This document shows positions 34,837 to 44,117 of a stretch of 64,000 nucleotides of DNA, piece after piece. The DNA lies in NCBI GenBank assembly GCA_027490955.1, contig JAIXXB010000021.1:1-64000 (forward strand). The letters run 5' to 3'. Each line of letters begins with the position of its first letter. The first letter of the stretch is position 1. Under the pieces are notes generated by a model. That model was not told where the DNA came from. It made no database searches and saw nothing but the letters and a program-made list of their open reading frames with translations. Source of the DNA: Rhodobacter sp. Its GTDB lineage: Bacteria; Pseudomonadota; Alphaproteobacteria; Rhodobacterales; Rhodobacteraceae. Made by a program: the position numbers and the translations under genes.

Positions 34837-34853
34837 AGGGCTGATCCTTGGAT

Positions 34854-35285
34854 TTATACGCTGCGAGTCCCCATAAAATAGCACATCAGTGCCGAAGGAA
34901 AGTGCGGCGCAGGGTTGAAATGCAGAATTTCCACATCCGTCCCCAGCAAGCGAAGACTGCGCGGCGGTGGCATTCTCTCGGAAGGGGGGGCATCTAGGTC
35001 TATCGCAGCCTGAACTTGTATCTGCGGGCAAAAGGGCAGGCGCAAAATCCCTATACCTCGCGCTTCGATCAACCCTGCGATTTCGGCGGGTGCGCGGGCC
35101 ATCAGCCTGCCTTGTTCGGCCCAGATATCGCAGCGGTCGTCGGCAACCAATTGCGCGCCCAGCGCGATCATCTGCAGCGCCAGCGCTGATTTTCCTGTGC
35201 CAGATTGGCCCAGAATCAGCAAACCCTTGCCATATGCAGCAATGCAACTGGCGTGAATGTTCTGCGTGGCTGGCGTTTGGGCCAT
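34854..35285 (-). CDS. hprK: HPr kinase/phosphorylase, short alphaproteobacterial form
   Basis: A 143-residue HprK made of the catalytic domain only; the N-terminal half found in Firmicutes is absent, as usual in alphaproteobacteria. The P-loop [12 protein letters not shown] is near residue 26, followed by LVADDRCDI. It phosphorylates the regulatory serine of HPr and links PTS state to ChvG/ChvI. It lies directly after chvG (three bases) and before rapZ. Confidence 0.9.
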   Translation of the reverse strand: MAQTPATQNIHASCIAAYGKGLLILGQSGTGKSALALQMIALGAQLVADDRCDIWAEQGRLMARAPAEIAGLIEARGIGILRLPFCPQIQVQAAIDLDAPPSERMPPPRSLRLLGTDVEILHFNPAPHFPSALMCYFMGTRSV

Positions 35286-35288
35286 TGC

Positions 35289-36977
35289 TTAAATCGGCAG
35301 GCCCACAACAAAGCGCGCCCCTAATGGTTCAGATGCAGCATCGGCCTGCGTGGGGCGAATGTTCTCGGCCCAGATCACGCCGCCATGCGCCTCGACAATT
35401 TGTTTTGAAATAGACAGGCCAAGGCCTGAATTATTGCCAAAATGGGTCGGCGGTCGGTCGGAATAAAACCGTTTGAACACCAAGGAAAGGGCCTGTTCGG
35501 GAATGCCGGGACCTGTATCTTCGACCACGACCAACAGGCGGTTGTCGCGCTGGCGCGCCCATACCCGCACGGCATCGCCATCTTCACAAAAGGAAATCGC
35601 ATTGCTGATCAAATTGACAAACACCTGCGCCAAACGCTCCTCTAGCCCGCGCACAATGATCGGAGCTTTGGGGAAATCGGTGATAAATTCAACACCCTTT
35701 TCTTGCGCCTGCCCGCCCAAATGTTCGCACAGGCGGGTAAGGGTTTGAATCAAATCAACGTCTGTTTCTTGTTCTTTCACCAACTCGCTGTCCAGCCGCG
35801 AGGCGTTGGAAATATCGGTCACCAAACGGTCCATACGGCGCACGTCATGTTCGATGACATCCAGCAGTTGTTCGCGCTGATCATCGCGCTTGGCCACCCT
35901 CAGCGTGCCAACGGCAGACCGCAGGCTGGCCAGCGGGTTCTTGATTTCATGGGCGACATCGGCGGCGAATTGTTCGTTGCTTTCGATGCGGTCATACAGC
36001 GCCGAAACCATGCCGCGCATGGCGATGGACAGGCGGCCAATTTCATCTGGCCGCGCCGCCAAATCAGGAATGCGCACCCGCCCTGCTTGCATTTTGGTGA
36101 TGTTGCGGTCGCGCCCCATTTCGGCAGCCGCGGCGAGGTCGGACAAAGGGTTCGCAATGGTCGAGGCCAGCACCATGGACAGGCCCGTCGAGACCAGCAG
36201 CGCGATCAGGAACATGCGCAGAATCTGCTCACGCTCGTTGCGCACCAGCCTGTCAATCTCGCCCGCAGGCGATGACAGCGCAACAACACCCAAAACGCGG
36301 CCCGCTTCGATTACGGGGGTGGCGACAGAAAAACTGGCCCCATCTTGGCCTTGGAATGTTTTGATTGCAGTTTGTCCCGCCGCAGCCTGCGCAAACAATT
36401 CGCGCGCCAAACTTTCGGGATTGGCCGTGCTGGGCACATCTGACCGCCCGATCAACGCCGAGGCACCAGACCACAGGCGGCCCAGAAAATCTGTAATCAG
36501 GGTAGAGCTTTGGCCCGAATTGGCTGGCGTGTCATCGGTTTTGCCAAGGGCGCGTGCCGTGATAATGCCAGCGGGGTCTAGCAAAAACACCTCAACGCCC
36601 GCGCTGATGCTGACATCCGACAGATCGGTTGGCAGGTCACCCGTGCTTGCCGCGCGGGTGCGCATCACATCGGCCAAAAGCCGCGCCTCAGAGACAAGGC
36701 CCGCTTCACGCTGCAGCACAAGATTGTCGCGAAACGGGTTCAAGAACAAAACCCCCGCCACCAACAGCACCAGCGCCAAGAGATTGAATAAGATAATCTT
36801 GCGCGCCAAGGGCGATTTGTTCAGCGCAAACAGCCCGCGCTTGCCGCGACCGCCTTGCAGCGCCTTGTCGGACAACACTTCGGGCGACACCCAGTCTTCG
36901 CCCAAAATCACCTGACCCTTGGCCTGTTCATCAGCCACGGCGCTGCCTTTCAGCGGGAATTTCTGCGCGGCTGTCAT
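35289..36977 (-). CDS. chvG: Sensor histidine kinase ChvG (ExoS)
   Basis: A 562-residue membrane sensor kinase. Transmembrane segments lie near residues 61-80 and 255-275, flanking a periplasmic sensor domain, then HAMP. The phospho-histidine is in [15 protein letters not shown]-binding boxes are [18 protein letters not shown] and [12 protein letters not shown]. ChvG with ChvI controls the envelope, acid and central carbon response in alphaproteobacteria. It follows chvI by nine bases. Confidence 0.93.
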   Translation of the reverse strand: MTAAQKFPLKGSAVADEQAKGQVILGEDWVSPEVLSDKALQGGRGKRGLFALNKSPLARKIILFNLLALVLLVAGVLFLNPFRDNLVLQREAGLVSEARLLADVMRTRAASTGDLPTDLSDVSISAGVEVFLLDPAGIITARALGKTDDTPANSGQSSTLITDFLGRLWSGASALIGRSDVPSTANPESLARELFAQAAAGQTAIKTFQGQDGASFSVATPVIEAGRVLGVVALSSPAGEIDRLVRNEREQILRMFLIALLVSTGLSMVLASTIANPLSDLAAAAEMGRDRNITKMQAGRVRIPDLAARPDEIGRLSIAMRGMVSALYDRIESNEQFAADVAHEIKNPLASLRSAVGTLRVAKRDDQREQLLDVIEHDVRRMDRLVTDISNASRLDSELVKEQETDVDLIQTLTRLCEHLGGQAQEKGVEFITDFPKAPIIVRGLEERLAQVFVNLISNAISFCEDGDAVRVWARQRDNRLLVVVEDTGPGIPEQALSLVFKRFYSDRPPTHFGNNSGLGLSISKQIVEAHGGVIWAENIRPTQADAASEPLGARFVVGLPI

Positions 36978-36986
36978 ATGTTGGCG

Positions 36987-37688
36987 TTACTCTTCGTTGT
37001 AACGGTAACCAATACCATAAAGGGTTTCGATGGCGTTAAAATCATCATCAACAGCGCGCATTTTCTTGCGCAGGCGCTTGATATGGCTGTCAATGGTGCG
37101 GTCATCGACATAGATTTGGTCGTCATAAGCCACGTCCATCAACTGATCGCGGCTTTTCACAAAACCGGGCCTTTGGGCCAAAGCCTGCAGCAGCATGAAT
37201 TCGGTCACGGTCAGCGCCACATCGCGGCCTTTCCACGCCACGGCATGGCGCAGCGGATCCATCCGCAAATTGCCGCGTTCGATCACCTTGGTCTCTTCGG
37301 TCACGGCCACTTCGCCTGTGGCAATCGCCTCGTTTCGGCGCAGCAAGGCGCGAATACGTTCGACCAAAAGGCGCTGGCTGAACGGCTTTGTCACATAATC
37401 ATCCGCGCCCATGCGCAGGCCCAAAACCTCGTCAATCTCGTCGTCTTTCGAGGTCAGGAAGATGACGGGCAAGGTTGATTTTTGCCGCAGGCGTTGCAGC
37501 AAATCCATCCCGTCCATGCGTGGCATCTTAATGTCCAAAACGGCAAGGTCTGGCATCCGGCGGTTGAATGCGTCCAGTGCGGATTGACCATCGTTATGGG
37601 TTTCCACCTCAAAGCCTTCGGCCTCTAGGGTCATGGACACAGAGGTAAGGATGTTTCTGTCGTCGTCAACTAGGGCTATTCTTGCCAT
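36987..37688 (-). CDS. chvI: Response regulator ChvI
   Basis: A 233-residue OmpR/PhoB-type regulator. The receiver has the acidic pocket VDDD and phospho-aspartate in [11 protein letters not shown] (residue ~52), and the C-terminal winged helix ends [29 protein letters not shown]. It is the partner of ChvG and the first gene of the block chvI-chvG-hprK-rapZ-EIIA-ptsH. It is divergent from pckA across a 343-bp region. Confidence 0.95.
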   Translation of the reverse strand: MARIALVDDDRNILTSVSMTLEAEGFEVETHNDGQSALDAFNRRMPDLAVLDIKMPRMDGMDLLQRLRQKSTLPVIFLTSKDDEIDEVLGLRMGADDYVTKPFSQRLLVERIRALLRRNEAIATGEVAVTEETKVIERGNLRMDPLRHAVAWKGRDVALTVTEFMLLQALAQRPGFVKSRDQLMDVAYDDQIYVDDRTIDSHIKRLRKKMRAVDDDFNAIETLYGIGYRYNEE

Positions 37689-38031
37689 TTGGGGCGTCCT
37701 TTTCTGCTCGGCTGCCTGATTTTTGCCACATATTGTGATTTTCGCACAAAAGAATCAACCCTTAAGTGCGAATCACCCCTGCGCATACAATATTTAGATG
37801 TGATTTGCGGGGCAAAAAGGCGGGCCTGTCGCATATCGGAAACAAATTCAAAAATGGTTGCGCTAACATCCAAATGGTTGCGCTAACATCGCCAAACCCT
37901 TCTATTCTATAGAAAATCTGCATGTTATAGCCCCCTATATGACCCTTCGGAGGAGGGGGCAGAATCTGCGGCTCTGGCCCGAGCCGCGCTTTGGGACATT
38001 CGCCATAAAGGCGAGGAGGGGAGCGTGCAGC
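37689..38031. other. chvI-pckA divergent regulatory region
   Basis: This 343-bp non-coding stretch carries the promoters of chvI (leftward) and pckA (rightward). It is relatively AT-rich up to 37930. The only clear structure is the tandem 20-base operator at 37852-37890. A GAGGAGGGG ribosome site lies near 38012-38020 for pckA. Confidence 0.6.
37852..37890 (+). promoter_or_regulatory. Tandem LacI-type operator before pckA
   Basis: AAATGGTTGCGCTAACATC occurs at 37852-37870 and again at 37872-37890, a 20-base period placing both on one DNA face. Each holds an imperfect dyad TGGTTGCGCTAACA close to the LacI/GalR-type consensus TGTTAGCGCTAACA. In Sinorhizobium a LacI-family regulator, PckR, controls pckA, so a PckR-like site is inferred. 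Confidence 0.65.
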
Positions 38032-39651
38032 ATGACAACCGCAGAAGCGGCGCAAGGCCGCGTGAACGCCAGTAAAAGGCTGGAAGCGCAGGGTATTTCA
38101 GGCCTTGGCCATGTCTATTACAACTTTGGCGCGCCCAGCCTTGTCGAGGCTGCGATTGCGCGCGGTGAGGGGCGTTTGGGCAATGGCGGCGCGTTTTTGG
38201 TGTCAACAGGTCAATTCACGGGCCGCTCGCCCAAAGATAAGTTCGTGGTGCGCAGCCCGTCGGTTGAACATACGATCTGGTGGGACAATAACGCACCGAT
38301 GACCGCTGCCGCCTTTGATCTGCTGCAGGCCGATGTGCTGGCCCATATGCAGGGCCGCGATTATTTTGTGCAAGACCTGTTTGCTGGGGCCGATGCCGCC
38401 TACCGCGTCGATGTGCGGATGGTCACAGAACTGGCATGGCACGGGCTGTTCATTCGCCATCTGCTGCGCCGCCCGACTGCGGCCGAACTGGACAGTTTTT
38501 CCCCCGATTGGACAGTGATCAATTGCCCCAGCTTTAGGGCCAACCCCGCCCGCCACGGATGCCGTACGGAAACCGTGATCGCGCTGAATTTTGACAAAAA
38601 GCTGATCTTGATCGCGGGCACGGCCTATGCGGGCGAAAACAAAAAGGCTGTGTTCACGCTGCTGAATTATCTGCTTCCCGATCAGGGCGTGATGCCGATG
38701 CATTGCTCGGCCAACCATGCCATTGGCAAGCCTGACGATGCGGCGGTGTTTTTCGGCCTGTCTGGCACGGGAAAAACCACGCTTTCGGCAGACCCTTCGC
38801 GCATTTTGATTGGGGATGATGAACATGGCTGGTCAGATCGCGGCACCTTCAATTTCGAAGGGGGGTGCTATGCCAAAACCATCAACCTCTCGCGCGAGGC
38901 AGAGCCAGAAATCTACGCCACAACATCGAAATTCGCCACTGTGGTCGAGAATATGGTATTTGATCCCAACACGCTGGAATTGGATTTTGCCAATAGCAGC
39001 CTGACGGAAAACATGCGCTGCGCCTATCCGTTGGAGTATATTTCGAATGCGTCAGGCACGGGTCTGGGTGGGCATCCCAAGAATGTCATAATGCTGACCT
39101 GCGATGCCTACGGCGTTTTGCCGCCCATTGCGCGGCTGACACCAGCGCAGGCCATGTATCATTTTCTGTCTGGATTTACCTCGAAAACGCCCGGCACAGA
39201 ACGCGGGATTTTGGAACCTACCCCCACCTTCAGCACCTGCTTTGGCGCGCCGTTTATGCCGCGCCGCCCCGAAGTCTATGGAAAGCTGCTGCAAGAAAAA
39301 ATCGCTCAGTTTGGCGCAACCTGCTGGCTGGTCAACACGGGCTGGACGGGTGGAAGATTTGGAACCGGAAAAAGGATGCCCATTCGTGCCACCCGCGCGT
39401 TGCTGACGGCGGTTTTGGATGGATCTTTGGCCAATGCCAAGTTTCGCCGTGATCCCAATTTTGGGTTTGACGTGCCCGTTCAGGTCGAAGGCGTTGACAC
39501 TGGCCTGCTTGATCCGCGCAGCACATGGGCCGACAAAGCCGCCTATGATGCCGCGGCGCGCAAACTTGTGGGGATGTTTGCCGATAACTTTGGCCAATAT
39601 CTGCCCTTTATCGATGCGGATGTGAAAGCTGCGGCCATTGGCTGGTCTTGA
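38032..39651 (+). CDS. pckA: Phosphoenolpyruvate carboxykinase (ATP)
   Basis: A 539-residue PckA that makes PEP from oxaloacetate with ATP, the first step of gluconeogenesis. The kinase P-loop [11 protein letters not shown] is near residue 241, with the metal site [10 protein letters not shown] next. ATG 38032 has GAGGAGGGG upstream. An upstream in-frame ATG at 37939 would add unconserved sequence. The tandem operator precedes it, and it is transcribed away from chvI. Confidence 0.96.
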   Translation: MTTAEAAQGRVNASKRLEAQGISGLGHVYYNFGAPSLVEAAIARGEGRLGNGGAFLVSTGQFTGRSPKDKFVVRSPSVEHTIWWDNNAPMTAAAFDLLQADVLAHMQGRDYFVQDLFAGADAAYRVDVRMVTELAWHGLFIRHLLRRPTAAELDSFSPDWTVINCPSFRANPARHGCRTETVIALNFDKKLILIAGTAYAGENKKAVFTLLNYLLPDQGVMPMHCSANHAIGKPDDAAVFFGLSGTGKTTLSADPSRILIGDDEHGWSDRGTFNFEGGCYAKTINLSREAEPEIYATTSKFATVVENMVFDPNTLELDFANSSLTENMRCAYPLEYISNASGTGLGGHPKNVIMLTCDAYGVLPPIARLTPAQAMYHFLSGFTSKTPGTERGILEPTPTFSTCFGAPFMPRRPEVYGKLLQEKIAQFGATCWLVNTGWTGGRFGTGKRMPIRATRALLTAVLDGSLANAKFRRDPNFGFDVPVQVEGVDTGLLDPRSTWADKAAYDAAARKLVGMFADNFGQYLPFIDADVKAAAIGWS

Positions 39652-39705
39652 ATTGTATCTGCGGCTGTGGTCTTGCTTTGGCAGGCCACAACGGCAGGAT
39701 GTGTT

Positions 39706-40266
39706 ATGAATGTCGAAAAAACCCCGATCGAGGGCCTGTTGATCATCGCGCCAAAGCGGCATGGCGATGCACGTGGATGGTTTTCCGAAGTGTATGCGCG
39801 CAGCCAGTTTCTGGCGGCGGGCTTGGATTTGGATTTCGTGCAGGACAATCATTCCATGTCAGGCGCGGCGGGCACGCTGCGCGGTTTGCATTACCAGCGC
39901 CCACCCTATGCGCAGGATAAACTTGTCCGCTGCACACGTGGGGTGATTTATGATGTGGCGGTGGATGTGCGGCAGGGCAGCCCCAGCTATGGCAAATGGT
40001 TCGGTGCAGAGCTTAGCGCAGAAAATGGTTTGCAACTGCTTGTGCCAATTGGATTTTTGCATGGGTTTATCACCCGCAGCGCTGGGGCCGAGGTGCAGTA
40101 TAAGGTGACTGCACCCTATGCCGCCGATTGCGATGGTGCCATCGCATGGGATGATCCTGACATCGGTATTGATTGGGGCAACAGCGCCCCTGTCCTGTCT
40201 GTCAAAGATGCAACTGCCCCTCGCTTTGCCAGCTTTCAATCCCCCTTTACCTATGGTGCCGCATGA
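39706..40266 (+). CDS. rfbC: dTDP-4-dehydrorhamnose 3,5-epimerase
   Basis: A 186-residue cupin epimerase of dTDP-L-rhamnose synthesis. The catalytic histidine is in [18 protein letters not shown] (near residue 63), with [10 protein letters not shown] as a second family block. ATG 39706 follows CAGGA. Its TGA overlaps the rfbB ATG. The operon order is rfbC-B-D-A, which supplies rhamnose for surface polysaccharide. Confidence 0.93.
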   Translation: MNVEKTPIEGLLIIAPKRHGDARGWFSEVYARSQFLAAGLDLDFVQDNHSMSGAAGTLRGLHYQRPPYAQDKLVRCTRGVIYDVAVDVRQGSPSYGKWFGAELSAENGLQLLVPIGFLHGFITRSAGAEVQYKVTAPYAADCDGAIAWDDPDIGIDWGNSAPVLSVKDATAPRFASFQSPFTYGAA

Positions 40267-41303
40267 AGATTCTGATCACAGGCGGCTTGGGGTTTATCGG
40301 CTCGGCCGTGGTGCGTTTGGCCATCGCGCGCGGGCACGAGGTGGTCAATCTGGATGCGATGACCTATGCCGCCTGCAAAGAGAATGTGGCGCAGGTGGCC
40401 ATGTCGAACCTGTATAGCTTTGAGGCGGCCGATATCCGCGACCGCACCCGCTTGGACATGGTTTTTGCCACGCACCGCCCAGATGCGGTGATGCATCTTG
40501 CTGCCGAAAGCCATGTTGACCGGTCGATCGATGGGCCTGATGATTTTGTCCAAACCAATATCACAGGCACGTTCAATATGCTGGAAGCTGCCCGCGCCTA
40601 TTGGCAGGGGGCAGGCCGCCCTGATGGGTTTCGCTTTCACCATATCTCAACTGATGAGGTGTTTGGCAGTTTGGGCGCGGTGGGTAAGTTCACCGAAGAT
40701 ACGCCCTATGATCCGCGCAGCCCCTATTCCGCCAGCAAAGCTGCCAGCGACCATCTGGTGCGCGCTTGGGGTGAAACCTACGGCCTGCCTGTGGTTTTGA
40801 CCAATTGTTCCAACAATTACGGCCCCTATCATTTTCCAGAAAAGCTGATCCCTGTGGTGATTTTGAACGCGCTAGCGGGCAAGCCCATTCCCGTATACGG
40901 GCAGGGCAAAAACGTGCGCGATTGGCTATATGTCGAAGATCACGCGGATGCCTTGCTGCTGGTGTTGCAAAAGGGCGCATTGGGCCGCGGCTATAACATT
41001 GGCGGCGAAAATGAGGCGCAGAATATTGAAATTGTTCAAAAAATCTGTGCCGTTTTGGACGAGATGGCCCCAGCAGGCGCGCCCCATGCTCGCCTGATCA
41101 CCTATGTGGCCGACCGACCTGGCCATGATCTGCGCTATGCAATCGACCCCTCGCGCATTCGCAATGAATTGGGCTGGCGGCCATCCGTCACGCTTGACGA
41201 AGGTCTGCGCCGCACTGTGCGTTGGTATTTGGACAATGCCGCATGGTGGCAACCGCTGCAGGCGCGTAGCGGGGTGGGGCAGCGATTGGGCATGCGCGCA
41301 TGA
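40263..41303 (+). CDS. rfbB: dTDP-glucose 4,6-dehydratase
   Basis: A 346-residue NAD-dependent extended SDR. The Rossmann motif [11 protein letters not shown] is at residues ~7-17, the STDEVFG block near 130, and the catalytic YSASK near 157. It converts dTDP-glucose to dTDP-4-keto-6-deoxyglucose. It overlaps rfbC and rfbD by four bases each (ATGA), indicating coupled translation. Confidence 0.94.
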   Translation: MKILITGGLGFIGSAVVRLAIARGHEVVNLDAMTYAACKENVAQVAMSNLYSFEAADIRDRTRLDMVFATHRPDAVMHLAAESHVDRSIDGPDDFVQTNITGTFNMLEAARAYWQGAGRPDGFRFHHISTDEVFGSLGAVGKFTEDTPYDPRSPYSASKAASDHLVRAWGETYGLPVVLTNCSNNYGPYHFPEKLIPVVILNALAGKPIPVYGQGKNVRDWLYVEDHADALLLVLQKGALGRGYNIGGENEAQNIEIVQKICAVLDEMAPAGAPHARLITYVADRPGHDLRYAIDPSRIRNELGWRPSVTLDEGLRRTVRWYLDNAAWWQPLQARSGVGQRLGMRA

Positions 41304-42148
41304 GGGTGCTGGTCTTTGGACAAACGGGCCAAGTGGCGCTGGAATTGGCCCGATCTGTGCCTGCGGGCGTGGCCGCGCAGTTTCTGGGCCGTGATAGGGC
41401 CAATCTCTTGCACCCCCAAACATGCGCGGCAGCGGTGCAAAACTGTGATCTGGTCATCAATGCCGCTGCGTGGACAGCGGTCGATTTGGCCGAAACAGAA
41501 CAGGCCAGCGCGCAGACGATCAACGCCGAAAGTCCGCGCGCCATAGCGCAGGCTTGCGCTGCCCAGAATCTGCCGATGATCCATATTTCAACCGATTATG
41601 TCTTTGATGGCGCGGGGGATGCGCCCTTTGTGCCAGATCATCCCACTGCGCCCCTTGGGGCCTATGGGCGCAGCAAATTGGCAGGCGAAACGGCGGTGCG
41701 CGACAGCGGCGCGCGCCATGTGATCCTGCGCACCTCTTGGGTGTTTTCCGCCCATGGCAGCAATTTTCTGAAAACGATGCTGCGGCTGGGCGTTGCGCGC
41801 GACAGTTTGACTGTGGTCGCAGATCAAATCGGTGGGCCAACCCCTGCACCTGCCATTGCGGAGGCAATTTGGCAGATGGCCAAGGCGCTGCAGGCAAGCC
41901 AGACTGGCGGCACCTATCATTTTTCTGGCGCGCCAGATATCTCTTGGGCGGGCTTTGCGCGCGCGATCATGCAGGCGGCAAATCTGCCCTGCACCATTAC
42001 AGATATTCCCACCTCTGCCTATCCAACCCCCGCGCGCCGCCCCGCCAATTCGCGGCTAGAGTGCAGCTCTTTGTTGCGCGATTTTGCCATCACGCGCCCC
42101 GATTGGCGCAGCGCCCTGCCCGCGATGATACAGGAGATAACCCAATGA
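41300..42148 (+). CDS. rfbD: dTDP-4-dehydrorhamnose reductase
   Basis: A 282-residue NAD(P)H-dependent reductase that makes dTDP-L-rhamnose. The cofactor motif [11 protein letters not shown] starts at residue ~5, STDYVFDG lies near 96, and the catalytic YGRSKLAGE near 120. It overlaps its neighbours by four bases on both sides. Assignment follows from motifs and operon position. Confidence 0.92.
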   Translation: MRVLVFGQTGQVALELARSVPAGVAAQFLGRDRANLLHPQTCAAAVQNCDLVINAAAWTAVDLAETEQASAQTINAESPRAIAQACAAQNLPMIHISTDYVFDGAGDAPFVPDHPTAPLGAYGRSKLAGETAVRDSGARHVILRTSWVFSAHGSNFLKTMLRLGVARDSLTVVADQIGGPTPAPAIAEAIWQMAKALQASQTGGTYHFSGAPDISWAGFARAIMQAANLPCTITDIPTSAYPTPARRPANSRLECSSLLRDFAITRPDWRSALPAMIQEITQ

Positions 42149-43023
42149 AACGAAAAGGGATTATTCTGGCAGGCGGAACAGGGTCGCGGCTGTGGCCCAT
42201 CACTTTGGGCGTGTCAAAACAACTGCTGCCCATTCATGATAAGCCGATGATCTATTACCCGCTGTCCGTGTTGATGCTGGGCGGTATTCGCGAGGTGGCG
42301 ATTATCACCACAGCCGAAGACCAAAGCCAGTTTCAGCGCCTGTTGGGGGATGGCGCGCAATGGGGCCTGTCGCTGACCTACATCGTGCAGCCTTCGCCCG
42401 ATGGTCTGGCGCAGGCCTATCTTTTGACGCGTGATTTTCTGGCGGGTGCGCCATCGGTTTTGGTGCTGGGCGACAATATCTTTTTTGGCCATGGTCTGCC
42501 CGAAATGCTGGCGCAGGCCGATGCCAAGGCGCAGGGAGGCACGGTTTTTGGCTATCGCGTCGCAGACCCAGAACGCTATGGCGTGGTCGATTTTGATGCC
42601 AATGGCCAAGTGCGGGCGATTGTGGAAAAGCCTGCCGTGCCGCCGTCGAATTATGCTGTGACGGGCCTGTATTATCTGGATGCACGCGCGCCAGATTTGG
42701 CCGCAAAGGTGAAACCTTCGCCGCGGGGCGAGTTGGAAATTGCTGACCTTTTAGAGATGTATCGCGCCGAGGGCAGCCTGAACGTGGAACGCATGGGGCG
42801 TGGCTATGCGTGGCTGGATACGGGCACCCATGCCAGCCTGCTGGATGCGGGCAATTTTGTGCGCACTTTGGAAAATCGCCAAGGGCTGCAAGTGGGTTGC
42901 CCTGATGAAATTGCCTATCGTCAGGGCTGGATCAGCCAAGAGGATTTGGCCGCGCGGGCCAAAATCTATGCCAAAAACGATTATGGGCGCTATTTGGCGG
43001 CCATTGTGGCCGAACGCGGGTAA
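42145..43023 (+). CDS. rfbA: Glucose-1-phosphate thymidylyltransferase
   Basis: A 292-residue nucleotidyltransferase forming dTDP-glucose, the first step of the rhamnose pathway, though encoded last here. The signature GIILAGGTGSRLWPIT is at residues ~5-20 and LLPIHDKPMIYYPLS follows; EKPAVPPSNYAVTGLYY is the sugar-binding block. ATG 42145 overlaps the rfbD TGA. It is convergent with fdsD. Confidence 0.95.
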   Translation: MKRKGIILAGGTGSRLWPITLGVSKQLLPIHDKPMIYYPLSVLMLGGIREVAIITTAEDQSQFQRLLGDGAQWGLSLTYIVQPSPDGLAQAYLLTRDFLAGAPSVLVLGDNIFFGHGLPEMLAQADAKAQGGTVFGYRVADPERYGVVDFDANGQVRAIVEKPAVPPSNYAVTGLYYLDARAPDLAAKVKPSPRGELEIADLLEMYRAEGSLNVERMGRGYAWLDTGTHASLLDAGNFVRTLENRQGLQVGCPDEIAYRQGWISQEDLAARAKIYAKNDYGRYLAAIVAERG

Positions 43024-43081
43024 TCTGGGGCGGTTGCCCCCTATCTCTGCCCTGACTTATCCGCAGCCCTATTTTGGACAT

Positions 43082-43315
43082 TCAGGCCGAAACAGGTCGT
43101 TTGATCTTTTCCGCCGCCTGCAGCACCAATGGGCGCAGCCCCTCGCCGCCTGCATCAATCACCTCGAACAAGTGGCGGCGCATGCGGGGTTCCCAAAAGT
43201 CGTTGATATGCGAGGCCAGCAGCGCCACGCCTTCGGCATGGGGTTTGCTTTCCATGAATTTGGCAATCTGGTTTGCCATATAGATCAGCTTTGCATGTGG
43301 GGACTCATGCGACAT
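43082..43315 (-). CDS. fdsD: Formate dehydrogenase delta subunit
   Basis: A 77-residue FdsD. It resembles the family in KLIYMANQIAKFMESKP, HINDFWEPRMRRHLFE and the C-terminal VLQAAEKI. It is the last gene of the formate dehydrogenase operon and is thought to help assembly or maturation rather than carry cofactors. ATG 43315 overlaps the fdhD stop by 11 bases. Confidence 0.88.
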   Translation of the reverse strand: MSHESPHAKLIYMANQIAKFMESKPHAEGVALLASHINDFWEPRMRRHLFEVIDAGGEGLRPLVLQAAEKIKRPVSA

Positions 43316-44117
43316 CGGCGGCCTCTTGGGAAATGCGGTGGGGATGGGTGAATACATCGAAACGATCGCTGCGGGCCTGTGCAATAAGGGTCATCCCCGC
43401 GCTATCGGCCATGCGCAGGGCGGCATCTGTGGGCGCAGAGGCCGCGATAAGAATGGGTGCGCCAAGGTTTGCCACCTTTTGTACCATGTCAATTGACACG
43501 CGCGATGTCAGCAGGACAGCGCCCTCTGGCGCGGTGGCACTGCGCGCCAGATGGCCGACCAATTTGTCCAAGGCATTGTGCCGCCCAACATCTTCGCGCA
43601 CGGCGCGCATCGTGTCTGTCCAAAAGCCAGCGGCATGAATGGCGCGGGTGGAATCGTGCAACGGCTGGTGGCGGGGCAGATCGGCCATTGCGGCCATGAC
43701 CTGCGGCGGCGTCATTGCGAATGAGCGGTCAGAAATAGGCGGCGCTGCGCGCAACGCCTCTTCTAAACTGTCAATGCCGCATAGGCCGCAGCCCACTGGC
43801 CCTGCCATAGTGCGGCGGCGTGCGGACAGGCGGGCCTCGGCCTGTGCATCAACCCAAATCTGCAGATCAATGCCCAAAGGTGTTTCGATAACATCGACCG
43901 AGTCAATTTGATCTGCCCGTGCGATTCCCTCGCTCGCGGCAAAACCATAGGCAAAATCAACCAGATCAGCAGGGCTTGCCATCATCACCGCCTGCGTCGT
44001 GCCATTGAAAGACAGCGCCACAGCCACTTCGGCGGCCAAGGGCAGATGTGCGCTGCGGGCGGGGGCATCTCCCCGCCCAAAGCTGATCCGCTGCGCTGGG
44101 CGCGAGGTTTGCATCAT
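43305..44117 (-). CDS. fdhD: Formate dehydrogenase accessory sulfurtransferase FdhD
   Basis: A 270-residue FdhD, which transfers sulfur to the molybdenum cofactor of formate dehydrogenase. The catalytic CxxC is in GPVGCGLCGIDSLEEAL (near residue 125), and DVGRHNALDKLVG is the second signature. ATG 44117 overlaps the fdsA TGA, and a second ATG follows at once. In the Cupriavidus fds operon fdsC occupies this place, and FdsC is FdhD-like. Confidence 0.92.
   Translation of the reverse strand: MMQTSRPAQRISFGRGDAPARSAHLPLAAEVAVALSFNGTTQAVMMASPADLVDFAYGFAASEGIARADQIDSVDVIETPLGIDLQIWVDAQAEARLSARRRTMAGPVGCGLCGIDSLEEALRAAPPISDRSFAMTPPQVMAAMADLPRHQPLHDSTRAIHAAGFWTDTMRAVREDVGRHNALDKLVGHLARSATAPEGAVLLTSRVSIDMVQKVANLGAPILIAASAPTDAALRMADSAGMTLIAQARSDRFDVFTHPHRISQEAADVA

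Noticed and set aside
34837..35247. Extended rapZ start reaching into hprK
   Set aside because: The extra sequence is the wrong frame of hprK. RapZ homology begins near the TTG at 34836, with a ribosome site.
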